DNA of 10,180 nt from Stephanodiscus triporus. Taxonomy: Eukaryota; Bacillariophyta; Thalassiosirophyceae; Thalassiosirales; Thalassiosiraceae. Positions 1 to 7,265 of the stretch are shown one piece after another. The stretch covers positions 1 to 10,180 of the forward strand of contig JALLAZ010002417.1 of assembly GCA_036939755.1 (NCBI GenBank), given 5' to 3'. The notes beneath the pieces are model-generated. The model was not told where the DNA came from, ran no database searches, and saw nothing but the letters and a program-made list of their open reading frames with translations. Each line of letters begins with the position of its first letter. Positions within the stretch are counted from its first letter, which is position 1. Position numbers and translations under genes: made by a program.

Positions 1-209
1 GAAGCGGCGGAAACCATGGTCGAGTTGTGTTTGTGGACCATCTATCGTATTTTAACGTAAATTAGCGATATATTGCGACTATTCCTGGCTCTTTTTACAT
101 ACGTACATACGCTGGAACTGTTATGAATTTTCAGGCGAAAAAAGAGGTTTCTGGAAGTTGAATACGCTGAAAATTGCAAATTCATGTCCCCGATAAAGAG
201 ATATTATTG
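1..209. other. AT-rich non-coding flank left of the inverted repeat
   Basis: I see no supported gene here. The first 60 bases are open in plus-strand frame 1 and end in TAA, so the tail of an upstream gene cannot be excluded, but 19 codons are too few to judge. The rest is AT-rich and has frequent stops in all frames. Around positions 165-209 there is weak similarity to the reverse complement of 602-660, so the inverted repeat next to it may once have been longer. Confidence 0.4.
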
Positions 210-326
210 TGCACACACCACGAATTTGTACCATCTCTTTATTCGGATGGTAATCTGACTTTTCTGGTACATATGAAAACGTACTATCCCATTGTTGGGA
301 TGGTATCTAAAATTATTTGGTACTAA
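210..326 (+). repeat. Left arm of the long inverted repeat
   Basis: This arm matches the reverse complement of 484-601. It starts at TGCACACAC and ends at GGTACTAA. The longest uninterrupted matches cover the GTACCATCTCTTTATTCGG region and the TCTAAAATTATTTGGTACTAA region. Differences are scattered, with one cluster around 274-285 that includes the single-base gap. Confidence 0.8.
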
Positions 327-367
327 TGTTTTGTCCGCCAAACGCAGATTGATCGAATTTGTATTAG

Positions 368-406
368 TGATACGAATTCATATCATTAAATGATACGAAT
401 TCGTAT
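368..406. repeat. Palindromic direct repeats in the spacer of the inverted repeat
   Basis: TGATACGAATTC occurs at 368-379 and again at 391-402. The second copy is part of a perfect 14-base palindrome, ATACGAATTCGTAT, at 393-406. They sit near the middle of the spacer between the two long arms. Function is unknown; this could be an internal symmetry of the element or a dimeric protein-binding site. Confidence 0.55.
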
Positions 407-444
407 ATCAAAACAATAAAACAAAACAGCCGTCCAAAAAAAGG

Positions 445-476
445 GATTCCCCCTTGAGCCCAGGTATGAGGGAATC
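445..476. repeat. Small hairpin GATTCCC / GGGAATC
   Basis: GATTCCC at 445-451 is the reverse complement of GGGAATC at 470-476, with an 18-base loop between them. It lies just inside the right arm of the long inverted repeat. There is no T-run after it and no gene it could terminate, so I read it as part of the repeat element's structure. Confidence 0.5.
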
Positions 477-483
477 TGTACGT

Positions 484-601
484 TTAGTACCAAATAATTT
501 TAGACATCATCCCAACAATGGGATAATTCGTTATCATTATGTACCAGAAAACTCAGATTACCATCCGAATAAAGAGATGGTACATATTCATCGTGTGTGC
601 A
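484..601 (-). repeat. Right arm of the long inverted repeat
   Basis: This is the reverse-complement partner of 210-326. It starts with TTAGTACC and ends with GTGTGTGCA. Beyond 601 similarity to the opposite flank drops sharply. Confidence 0.8.
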
Positions 602-761
602 TACACTCTAATAACCCCATTAAGAACAAAATCGAAATTTTCTGGCACAGCGCTGTTCCATATCCATGGGTCGGAATATGCCCCGACTTTTACGGTAGGG
701 CATCGTCGTTGACGATAATATTGGCGATTACGGTCAAGGCACGCAGTTGGGCCAACTGGAT

Positions 762-1916
762 ATGTTCACCTTGCATTCCACGGCAAACATCACCATGCGG
801 TTTTCCAAAACCAACGCGCTTTATGCAATTTTATTGGCATTACCATTACTCATCATGTTCGTCTTGGGCACGTTAATTGGTTCCCTTGTACCGGAAAGGA
901 AAGAAAAGATTGAACCAACTCAGAAAGCTCCCATTAACTGGTGCATCTTTGTTCGCAGTCAGTTTTTTGGAAATCACTCTCCCAACCGTCAGACCGCCGC
1001 TTTGAATTGGTTCCATGATGTGACTCTTCCTAGCATCATTTCATCCTACTCTCGCTGGCAGTCATCATCCCTCCGAGCCACCAGCGGCGTGTCCCTCTCT
1101 GTACACTACATGCTGAGTGCACGTGACTCCTACTCCAACTACTCCTTCCCCCCATTTCTTGCCCGCTCCTTTGCGGAACATGACATTCAACTTGCAGTGC
1201 TACCCGCAGTCAAAAATGTTGACTACATTGAAAGATACATGATCAGCGCTGTCCAGTCCACAGGATGCTTGCTGGTAAGCGCTGGCCGCATTGATGGCGA
1301 TGACATGTTGGACTCATACTTCCTCGAAATTGTTAGAGGATTACTGGCCTTTACCAACAGCCACCTTGGGAACCTGGATACTGCCGTGATGCATGGGACA
1401 AAGAAAACTAGGAAAGTTTTTTGGAGTAGCAATGGCTGTCAGTATACTCTGTACAATACAACCTACGCTATGTCCCAGGGGATGACAATAACTTTGCCAA
1501 GGAGGGGCTTTTTTGGCAGCAACCTCGCACGGACGGTGTATGAAGTGATGCATACTCGCGTCATGAAGACCATTAAGAACAAAGTGGCTGCGCTGAATAA
1601 ACGCAAGGGTGGTGAATGGTGGATTCCTTCTAGGAAGGCCCATTTCCTGCCAATGTCGCTAGACACATCTGTGTATACTGTCACGCTCCTCTCTTCCCAC
1701 TGGGAGCAGTACAAGGATATTGGGGATTTGAAGAATTGCACATTCCTTCTGGAAAGGAACAATTTTTCCCCTGGGGGCATCCTGAGCAAAGAGATATTCG
1801 ACATACTAAATGCCGCAAAGGCCCCAACCCTCACGGTTTCGGAGATGCATGAAAATAATTTAACGAAAATTAAAACGGCTACTACCTTGATGAGTGCACC
1901 GCTTCTCTTGAAATAA
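762..1916 (+). CDS. Type II membrane protein, putative glycosyltransferase (rhamnosyltransferase-like)
   Basis: This is a 384-residue protein with a short N-terminal tail, one hydrophobic segment at about residues 20-42, and a long C-terminal domain. That is the usual plan of a Golgi or ER type II glycosyltransferase. The domain has WFHDVTLPSI (83-92), like the WF/LF...LPS/G segment near the start of bacterial putative rhamnosyltransferases (Pfam PF11316), and GRIDGDDML (175-183), like that family's R-x-D-x-DD sugar-nucleotide/metal motif. I matched both from memory, so the family is an inference. Sequons at NYS (126), NTT (232), NCT (325) and NLT (367) suit a luminal domain. The first ATG is at 762 (G at -3). 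A second in-frame ATG at 795 (A at -3) would give 373 residues and a shorter tail before the anchor, and is equally credible. No intron is needed. It is convergent with UTP25, and a repeat element lies just upstream. A conserved protein of unknown function is the alternative. Confidence 0.6.
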   Translation: MFTLHSTANITMRFSKTNALYAILLALPLLIMFVLGTLIGSLVPERKEKIEPTQKAPINWCIFVRSQFFGNHSPNRQTAALNWFHDVTLPSIISSYSRWQSSSLRATSGVSLSVHYMLSARDSYSNYSFPPFLARSFAEHDIQLAVLPAVKNVDYIERYMISAVQSTGCLLVSAGRIDGDDMLDSYFLEIVRGLLAFTNSHLGNLDTAVMHGTKKTRKVFWSSNGCQYTLYNTTYAMSQGMTITLPRRGFFGSNLARTVYEVMHTRVMKTIKNKVAALNKRKGGEWWIPSRKAHFLPMSLDTSVYTVTLLSSHWEQYKDIGDLKNCTFLLERNNFSPGGILSKEIFDILNAAKAPTLTVSEMHENNLTKIKTATTLMSAPLLLK

Positions 1917-2124
1917 GTATGGGCGACAGTCAAGAAGGGATTACTCATAACTGGCACTCTCTATAAAATAACGATCAAATACATGAAAATTAATTCTCGT
2001 TGGATTACTTGATGTATGATGAGGGCTTTGGAGCATTAGCAAAACATGGAGCTTACATGATTAGTTCATGATGTCAGAAACACCCCGATCAGAAATGTCA
2101 AGTGTTTTGACACGAGCGCATGAC
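1917..2124. other. Convergent intergenic region between the putative glycosyltransferase and UTP25
   Basis: These 208 AT-rich bases separate the stop codons of two genes that point at each other, so they must hold both 3' untranslated regions and polyadenylation sites. TATAAAATAA at about 1961-1970 looks like a TATA box, but no gene starts beyond it. An AU-rich 3' end signal is more likely. No canonical AATAAA was found on either strand. Confidence 0.4.
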
Positions 2125-4263
2125 CTACGATGAAAACATGAATGAACTCTTCTCGCCCTGCTTGATCAGCCGCTTGGCATTCGACGTGCCAACGATCCCT
2201 TCCAATTGATGTGCATCGAATTTTGTGAACAAGGAAAGACAGCTCATCGGCGTGCAAGGAACGACGCCGTCCTTGGCGTCGTCCGACAATCCGACGTTCA
2301 GCATGTTGACGACGGCGGGATAGAACTCCGCGTATTCTGGCAGGCCCAAGAATATCACGTGCCGCGCGCCCTTGATCTTGTGACGGAGGAAGAAGTGAGC
2401 ACGGCCCGTGTACAGCATTATCGACTTTCGTCCCTGCAAGAACCTCGCGCGGCCGCGACTGACCTCGCTGACGCGCGCGTATTCTGTAATGCTGACGAAG
2501 TCCACCTCGCGCTTCAGCAGAAGATTGCGCAGCGCGATGAAGTCGAAGTAGCTCGGGACGTAGATGAGCGTGTGCTTCTGCCCCGACCTCGTCAATTTGG
2601 GCAGCACATGCTCCGAGAAGTATCGGAGGCGATCCGGTCCGGCCTCCGAGGGGCTTTGACACGTCACGCGCTGGAAGACCTGCCTCGCTCCATGCACCGT
2701 GACATCGCAGACGCTCGCATCCTCTGATCGGACCACGCGACGCATCCTGAGAGATCCCTCCACGTTCTCGGCATGTCGTCGGAAAGTAGATAGGATGCGT
2801 GGGCTGGCGAACTGCGAGAAGAGGATCAGCTGTCGCCAATACGATCCACGACCTTCCAGGTGGTAATTCCGAACCCGGGAGAAGTCGATGTCGGAAACCT
2901 TCCTGGGCTGGCGATTCAACGAGTCGAGGACGAAGTTGACGTGATCCCAGTTTTGCATCAGCAACACGTCCGAACGACAGATGACGCAAATGTCGATGCT
3001 TGACAGGAAGTCGACATCGGGCTCGTCGGCCTCATCGTCGTCTTCATCATTGCCCGAGATGGCCATTTTCAGGCCAATGGGGGATGCCAGTATGATGTCG
3101 CTCCGGTAGAAGTCGGCGCACAGTTTGACGTTCACCCCCGAGGATGCCCCCGCTCCCGCCACGGCTTCGGCGCGCTTCGCCTTCCGCTTCTTACCCCCCG
3201 CGGAGGAGGAGGATTCGACGAAATTGGGCGTCAATGACAGGCCCATCTTGAAGTCGTCGTCTGCGTTGACGTTGTCGCCGAATAGCTCGTTCCACTCGAG
3301 ACCCTTTTGCCTGAGTACCGCCACGCGTCTGGCCCTGGCGTCTACCTCGTCCCGTTTGCCACCGTCCCCGTCCCCTTCGCCGTCGTCGTCGTCGACGTCG
3401 CCGCCGTCCTCCGCATCCGGTCCTATGGGACCGTATTCTTCGTGGAACCTGTCCCAATTGTCCACGATCGCGGAAGATCCCAACAGGCGTATAATTGTCT
3501 CGACGAATTTGTGGCACGTCGCGCGCGTCGGGAGCAAGACGAGGACCTTCGGACGGGCGTATCCCTGATCGCGCCACCTGTCGACGTCCCCCGCGTCGGC
3601 GTCCGCCGCCGCCGACGCGCCGAGTTCCCTGATCCGTCGATTATGCCGTTGGACGCGAGTCCGGGACGTGAGGACGTGATTCAGGACGTGCATCGTTGCG
3701 ACGTTGCCGATCTCGTCACGATTCTTAGGGATGTATTACGTAACGTTCGCGGAGGGGGAGTTTCCGTCAGTTTAGGGGCGAGGCGAGGCGATGCATTCGG
3801 TTGAAAAATAAAACAAAAACAACAACAACGGCATCCTCCTCCCGCCCTCCGTTCGCTCACCTTTCGTGTCTCCGACGTTATCAGGACGTCGGCGTATCGC
3901 GATATCGCCGGGTAGATAGTCACTTGCAACGGCGACATCGAGTCGCGCGGGCGCGGCGCGCGGCCGCCCCCGATAGCGCCGTCGTCCGCTCCCCGCCCCC
4001 CGGCCCCGGCGTCGACGGCGTCGGACGGGCATCGCTGCCGCCGTCGTCGTCGTCGTCGTCCAGTCGCGAACGTCCCGTTGACGCCGTCCCAGTTGTCGGA
4101 CAGGACCCGTCGGAGGTGCCGATACGGGCCCGTCGCGAATCCCTCCCAAGTCCCACCCCCGCGGACGCGGTCCTCCCACGCGGCGAGCAATCGTCCGGAC
4201 AGGCGCACCTCCACGGCCGACGACGTGCCGGGCGGCAGGATTGAGGGGGATACGATCGCGCCG

Positions 4264-4303
<40 letters not shown>

Positions 4304-5045
4304 CCGTCGTTCGCGAGAAGTGGGCGTCGTAGGGGTCCCCGTCGTCGACCCCCTCCGCCCCTCCTGGGTCCTCTTCCCCGTCGTCGTCGTCGTCGTCGTA
4401 TCCCGCGTCCGAGGGCACCACTCCCTCGTTGCAGTCGTCGACGCGGTCATCGCGATCGTCCTCGTCGGACGTCGCGCCGCCGCCGCTGCCGCCGTCGGAA
4501 TCGTGCGCCGCCGATCGAGGTCCGCCGATCCTCCTCAGCAGCGTCGCCAGGGGGGATGTCATCCCCCCCCCCCCTCCCACATCTCCGTCTTCATCCTCGT
4601 CGCATTCGTCCGAGCCGTCGTCGGGGGAATTGCGGCCGTCCCGCAAGTCGCCGCGCCGCCGTCCCCCCCGCCCGCGCGTCGTCCCGCCGTCGTCGCGCCT
4701 CGCCCTCTTCGTCGAGGTCTCCTCGCCGCCCGCGACTGCGCCCCCCCTCCCGCCGGGACCCCCCCGTCGTCCTCCTCGCGCGCCGCTCTTCCCGTCGTCC
4801 GCGTCGTCCCCGACGACGACGACGGCCGTCGGCGACGACGACGACGTCGACGTCGACGACGGGATGGGGAGCAGCCGGCTCTTGCCGGCCCTCACGCGAC
4901 TCGCCGCTCGCTCGTCCTCGTCGTATCGCTCGCCCCAGGACCGTTCGAGTTTCGATTTGGCGCGGGCGATCTTGCCCTTTGGCCCTGACGAAGATGACTT
5001 CTTCTTCTTCTTGGCTTTGGACGACTTCGATCTTGACCCTCCCAT
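2125..5045 (-). CDS. UTP25: UTP25, U3 small nucleolar RNA-associated protein 25 (DEF homologue)
   Basis: UTP25 is a nucleolar component of the small-subunit processome, needed for early pre-18S rRNA cleavage; the vertebrate protein is Def/DIEXF. Its fold is DEAD-box-like, but the family lacks ATPase motifs. Two exons, 5045-3861 (395 codons) and 3723-2125 (532 codons plus TAG), give 927 residues. Family blocks in order: a Lys/Ser-rich start (1-33), DPYDAHF (237-243), SPLQ...YADVL (371-388), HVLNHVL (407-413), ARPKVLVLLPTRATCHKF (451-468), NELFGD (540-545), FYRSDIILASPIGL (600-613), DFLSSID (633-639), LMQNWDHV (650-657), DFSRVR (675-680), HTLIYVPSYFDF (779-790), FLQGRKSIMLYTGRAHFF (823-840), and a C-terminal KFDAHQLEGIVG (896-907). 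The match is unambiguous. Oddities: residues 50-280 are almost all Asp/Ser/Gly/Arg low complexity, an Arg-rich insert lies at 329-370, and the helicase motif II region reads CRSD. The ATG at 5043-5045 begins a typical basic N-terminus. No Walker A GKT is visible, as expected. Confidence 0.95.
3724..3860 (-). other. Spliceosomal intron of UTP25 (phase 0)
   Basis: On the minus strand the donor is AAG|GTGAGC (GT at 3860-3859) and the acceptor is CCCTAAG|AAT (AG at 3725-3724), giving a 137-base intron. Removing it joins codon 395 (Lys) to Asn-Arg-Asp-Glu in phase 0 and restores the conserved run from SPLQ...YADVL to HVLNHVL, which is contiguous in other UTP25 proteins. Read through, the upstream frame meets a stop at 3681-3683. 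The intron is T-rich in its first half. CTGAC at about 3764-3768 is a possible branch site. The polypyrimidine tract is weak. Confidence 0.88.
4267..4305. repeat. (ACG)n / (GGC)n triplet microsatellite inside UTP25
   Basis: About eight uninterrupted ACG-phase triplets run into GGC triplets. On the coding strand they encode a Pro run followed by seven or eight Ser (about residues 249-260 of UTP25). Because of such repeats, long open frames appear on both strands across 3900-5000; these are compositional and not extra genes. A second pure tract, (GTC)n at about 4379-4399, encodes the acidic DDDDDD run at about 217-222. Confidence 0.8.
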
Positions 5046-5612
5046 GGTCTGTGCGGTATGGTGCTAGTAGATAATACCTCAACCTGTGTTCTGGGTGTTA
5101 TTTGCTCGGATGCGGTGGTCGAGGCGGGTGGACGCGGGCCGCCGGCGGCCTGGGACTTGTTTTACGTCTGTCTGTATGCCAGGTCTGTGCCTCTTTTTTT
5201 GACTCTCACAGCATGCCACCACCGCACCCACCACCCTGTCTCTCCTCGGCGACGTGCTTTCTCAATGATCAAAAACAATTATCCCATCCCGCCAACTCAA
5301 TAACTCAAGGAAATTAAATTGGAATGTGAATATTATCGGGAGAGGGAATCTCTTCTAAAACGCAGGACTACTTTTACTTTCGAATACGAATTCATACTAA
5401 TGACAAAAAGTATCCTAGAGTTTATCTCTGGGACGAGTCATCCAAGCTTAAAGTATCTACGATGACTGTGACGACAAATAAGATATGCTGAGCTCGTTTT
5501 AACGCTGTTCATTGATATGGTACCGCAGACGACGTAGCTTTTAAGGCGCATCAAGTTGGTCTGCCGCATCTCTGGTGTGGGCCATGAGTACCATCATCTA
5601 GCAAGAAGTCCA
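5046..5612. other. Intergenic region upstream of UTP25
   Basis: These 567 bases lie between the UTP25 start and the 3' end of the coiled-coil gene, both on the minus strand. They must include the UTP25 promoter and 5' UTR and the coiled-coil gene's 3' UTR. The UTP25-proximal part (5046-5240) is G+C rich; the distal part is AT-rich. I see no conserved coding frame. The plus-strand open frame at 5058-5303 has a low-complexity, non-conserved look and no codon bias. Short words at 5342-5351 and 5384-5396 match the spacer of the inverted repeat near the window start. Confidence 0.4.
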
Positions 5613-5625
5613 TTATCTAGCAAGA
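5596..5625. repeat. 19-base tandem duplication across a stop codon
   Basis: ATCTAGCAAGA at 5596-5606 recurs at 5615-5625, exactly 19 bases on, with similar bases between. The second copy on the plus strand codes for the last residues of the minus-strand coiled-coil protein, whose TAA is at 5613-5615. The first copy lies in its 3' flank. A small slippage-type duplication therefore covers the stop codon. Confidence 0.6.
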
Positions 5626-7265
5626 CGTAAGACGGCCTCGGAAATATAACTGCCAGCGAGTACATTCGCTTTGATCGACTCATGTTCGTGATCGTTCGAA
5701 ATTGGTTCCTTACAGCTTCTAACAACATCCGCGTGATCGTTCGATTTGACCGTCATCACGTCTTTCAAACGCTGCTCCATGTCGGCCATTTCGATCTGGG
5801 TAGTGTTACTCCGCTGAAGATCGTCAACCACTTGTTTCACACTCATCAATCCGCTTTGGATGTCATCGGAGAAAGATTGAAGTGCTGCCGAGCTGGATAA
5901 CGTCGAAACAACTTCGTGGACTTGCCCTAATCGACTTTCGAGCGATATCGCCTTGTCAGATGCAGCAATGGAGAATACGGAGAGCGCATCGCCGACTTCT
6001 TTACCGTGTGCGAGAATTTTCCTGAGGTCGTCCCTCGATTCCTCTAGTATGGATCCTGATTGGGCCATATTGTCGTTGAGTTTGGACATGCTGCTCTTAA
6101 CCACATCCGTGAGATCGTTCGATTTGACCGTCATCACGTCTTTCAAACGCTGCTCCATGTCGGCCATAAGAATTTTCCTGAGGTCGTCCCTCGATTCCTC
6201 TAGTATGGATCCTGATTGGGCCAAATTGTCGTTGAGTTTGGACATGCCCCTCTCGATTATGTCAGTGAGATTGTTCGATTGGGCGATTACTTTTCTGCAA
6301 TCTTCCAAACTCTGCCTCGTAGATTCTAAGGTAACTTTGGTAGATTCAAACTTGGCGGTCAAGGCTGCATTGGACGACCGGACGTCTGACAAATCCTGTT
6401 GCAATTTCATTATCATGGGATCTTTCTCTCCACAATACTTAGCGTATTTGGTCTCGCATGCATTCAACTGCGCCTTAACATCCTCCAGCATCATTCGCGC
6501 ATGATTTGCATCATTCGTAGCAAATGTCGCATCATTTTTACATTGGGAAAGTTTATCCTCCAAATGAGCCACGTATCGATTCCTATCCATCAATAAAAGT
6601 TTATTGCTGTCAAGTTCCAATTGAAGTGATTGAGATTTGACACCATTCTTGGCAGCCTCAATTCGTAGATTGTCGATCTCTTTATTCCTCTCCTCGATCT
6701 GACATCGGCTATCCTCTACAGTTGAAACGAGGGCGGCCCGCTCCTCCTGCAGGACATTTATGGACTTGCTGAGGAGATTACTCGTCTCATTCGTAATTTT
6801 TTGGAGCTCCATCAATCGATGAGAGGTGTCGGCCAATTCACCTTCAAGACGCATCGCATCCGCCTTATACCGGCGTTTTCTCTCGAACGTGAGCTTCACC
6901 TTTCGGTTCTGAATCAGTCGCTCCCTTGCGTGGAATTCGGGAGAGTGGAGCGTTTCAAGGAGACATCGCCATTCCAGGTACGTGATTGGGTCCTCCTCCT
7001 CGAGCATCGTTTTCATGTCCTCCAACTTGTGCGACATCAATGCAACGTACAGTAGAGTGGATAGAAGTTGTTGTTGTTGCCGTTGCTGCTGCTTGGGACT
7101 TTTGGGATGTCGGTGTGTGCTTGAGGATGTGCTAGGTCGACCTTCTCCTCCTCTCCCAACATTGCTCATACCTAGACTACCACGATCGATTTCGTCGAGC
7201 TTTTGTTGAGCCAAGATAAGCATGTCCTTACGTTCTGCCATTATGGACGCGGCCGAGTCTTCCAT
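5613..7265 (-). CDS. Coiled-coil protein of unknown function with internal repeats
   Basis: I do not recognise this 550-residue protein. The start is the ATG at 7263-7265 in a strong context (A at -3, G at +4). The frame stays open to 7334, but only a GTG lies there. Residues 1-30 are a short helical segment, 35-66 are Ser/Gly/Pro-rich and end in a Gln tract, and 68-160 are helical with a block around TYLEWRCLLETL (95-106). Residues from about 110 to 480 are charged, with heptad-like Leu spacing typical of a long coiled coil. There are no membrane segments, signal peptide or catalytic motifs. Residues 340-418 hold two near-identical copies of MSKLNDN...DDLRKIL; MADMEQRLKDVMTVKSND occurs at about 368 and 494. 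A structural or cytoskeletal role (centriolar, motor-associated or vesicle tether) is conceivable but not shown. Base composition is more AT-rich than in UTP25. No intron is needed, although the 5' end could have an unseen exon. Confidence 0.75.
   Translation of the reverse strand: MEDSAASIMAERKDMLILAQQKLDEIDRGSLGMSNVGRGGEGRPSTSSSTHRHPKSPKQQQRQQQQLLSTLLYVALMSHKLEDMKTMLEEEDPITYLEWRCLLETLHSPEFHARERLIQNRKVKLTFERKRRYKADAMRLEGELADTSHRLMELQKITNETSNLLSKSINVLQEERAALVSTVEDSRCQIEERNKEIDNLRIEAAKNGVKSQSLQLELDSNKLLLMDRNRYVAHLEDKLSQCKNDATFATNDANHARMMLEDVKAQLNACETKYAKYCGEKDPMIMKLQQDLSDVRSSNAALTAKFESTKVTLESTRQSLEDCRKVIAQSNNLTDIIERGMSKLNDNLAQSGSILEESRDDLRKILMADMEQRLKDVMTVKSNDLTDVVKSSMSKLNDNMAQSGSILEESRDDLRKILAHGKEVGDALSVFSIAASDKAISLESRLGQVHEVVSTLSSSAALQSFSDDIQSGLMSVKQVVDDLQRSNTTQIEMADMEQRLKDVMTVKSNDHADVVRSCKEPISNDHEHESIKANVLAGSYISEAVLRLAR
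5725..5789 (-). repeat. Internal repeat B, downstream copy
   Basis: This is the partner of 6103-6167. Here it is separated from repeat A (6013-6090) by 223 bases, whereas the other A-B pair is separated by one base. The intervening segment is open, encodes about 74 residues, and looks like normal coiled-coil sequence. Confidence 0.9.
6013..6090 (-). repeat. Internal repeat A, downstream copy
   Basis: These 78 bases match 6169-6246 with a single substitution (T versus A in GCCATATTG / GCCAAATTG). They encode MSKLNDNMAQSGSILEESRD and the following DLRKI. The offset is 156 bases, a whole number of codons (52). Confidence 0.9.
6103..6167 (-). repeat. Internal repeat B, upstream copy
   Basis: Positions 6113-6167 are identical over 55 bases to 5735-5789, and the similarity continues a further ten bases with a few changes. 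They encode MADMEQRLKDVMTVKSND and a related tail. This copy abuts repeat A directly, with one base between them. Confidence 0.9.
6169..6246 (-). repeat. Internal repeat A, upstream copy
   Basis: This is the partner of 6013-6090 and is 77/78 identical. The one difference changes Met to Leu in NDNLAQ versus NDNMAQ. Flanking codons (NNLTDIIERG here, NDLTDVVKSS in the other copy) are clearly related but much more diverged. Confidence 0.9.

Larger units (their letters stand above)
210..601. mobile_element. Long inverted repeat, foldback or MITE-like element
   Basis: The left arm (210-326) and the right arm (484-601) are reverse complements with about nine mismatches and one single-base gap over 118 columns, roughly 92% identity by eye. 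They flank a spacer of about 157 bases. Neither arm nor spacer has a credible coding frame, and no transposase is present, so a non-autonomous foldback element or MITE is the simplest reading. The arms contain smaller hairpins of their own: TACCATC at 229-235 pairs with 246-252, and ATCCCA at 286-291 pairs with 296-301, with equivalents in the right arm. I could not identify a target-site duplication, so the outer boundaries are approximate. The element ends about 160 bases before the first ATG of the downstream gene and may overlap its promoter. An inverted duplication of other origin is the alternative. Confidence 0.7.

Noticed and set aside
1..60. Plus-strand frame 1 open from the window edge to TAA, possible C-terminus of an upstream gene
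   Set aside because: Only 19 codons are visible, with no recognisable motif and no upstream sequence to judge.
454..876. 140-codon plus-strand open frame
   Set aside because: It begins with TTG, runs through the right arm of the inverted repeat, and overlaps the start of the membrane protein in another frame. The protein has no recognisable character.
1223..1957. Minus-strand open frames opposite the putative glycosyltransferase
   Set aside because: They overlap a gene with a clear membrane anchor and domain-like sequence, and their products show no motifs. They read as antisense shadows.
1961..1970. TATA-box-like TATAAAATAA
   Set aside because: It lies between two convergent stop codons with no gene start downstream on either strand.
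3772..5082. Several long plus- and minus-strand open frames rich in Arg, Pro or Ser across UTP25 exon 1
   Set aside because: Triplet microsatellites and high G+C keep all frames open. Only the UTP25 frame has conserved family blocks.
5058..5303. 81-codon plus-strand open frame upstream of UTP25
   Set aside because: It overlaps the likely UTP25 promoter and 5' UTR and has no conserved-looking sequence.
5953..6504. 183-codon plus-strand frame with an internal repeat
   Set aside because: It is antisense to the coiled-coil gene, and its repeat is just the mirror of that gene's duplicated blocks.
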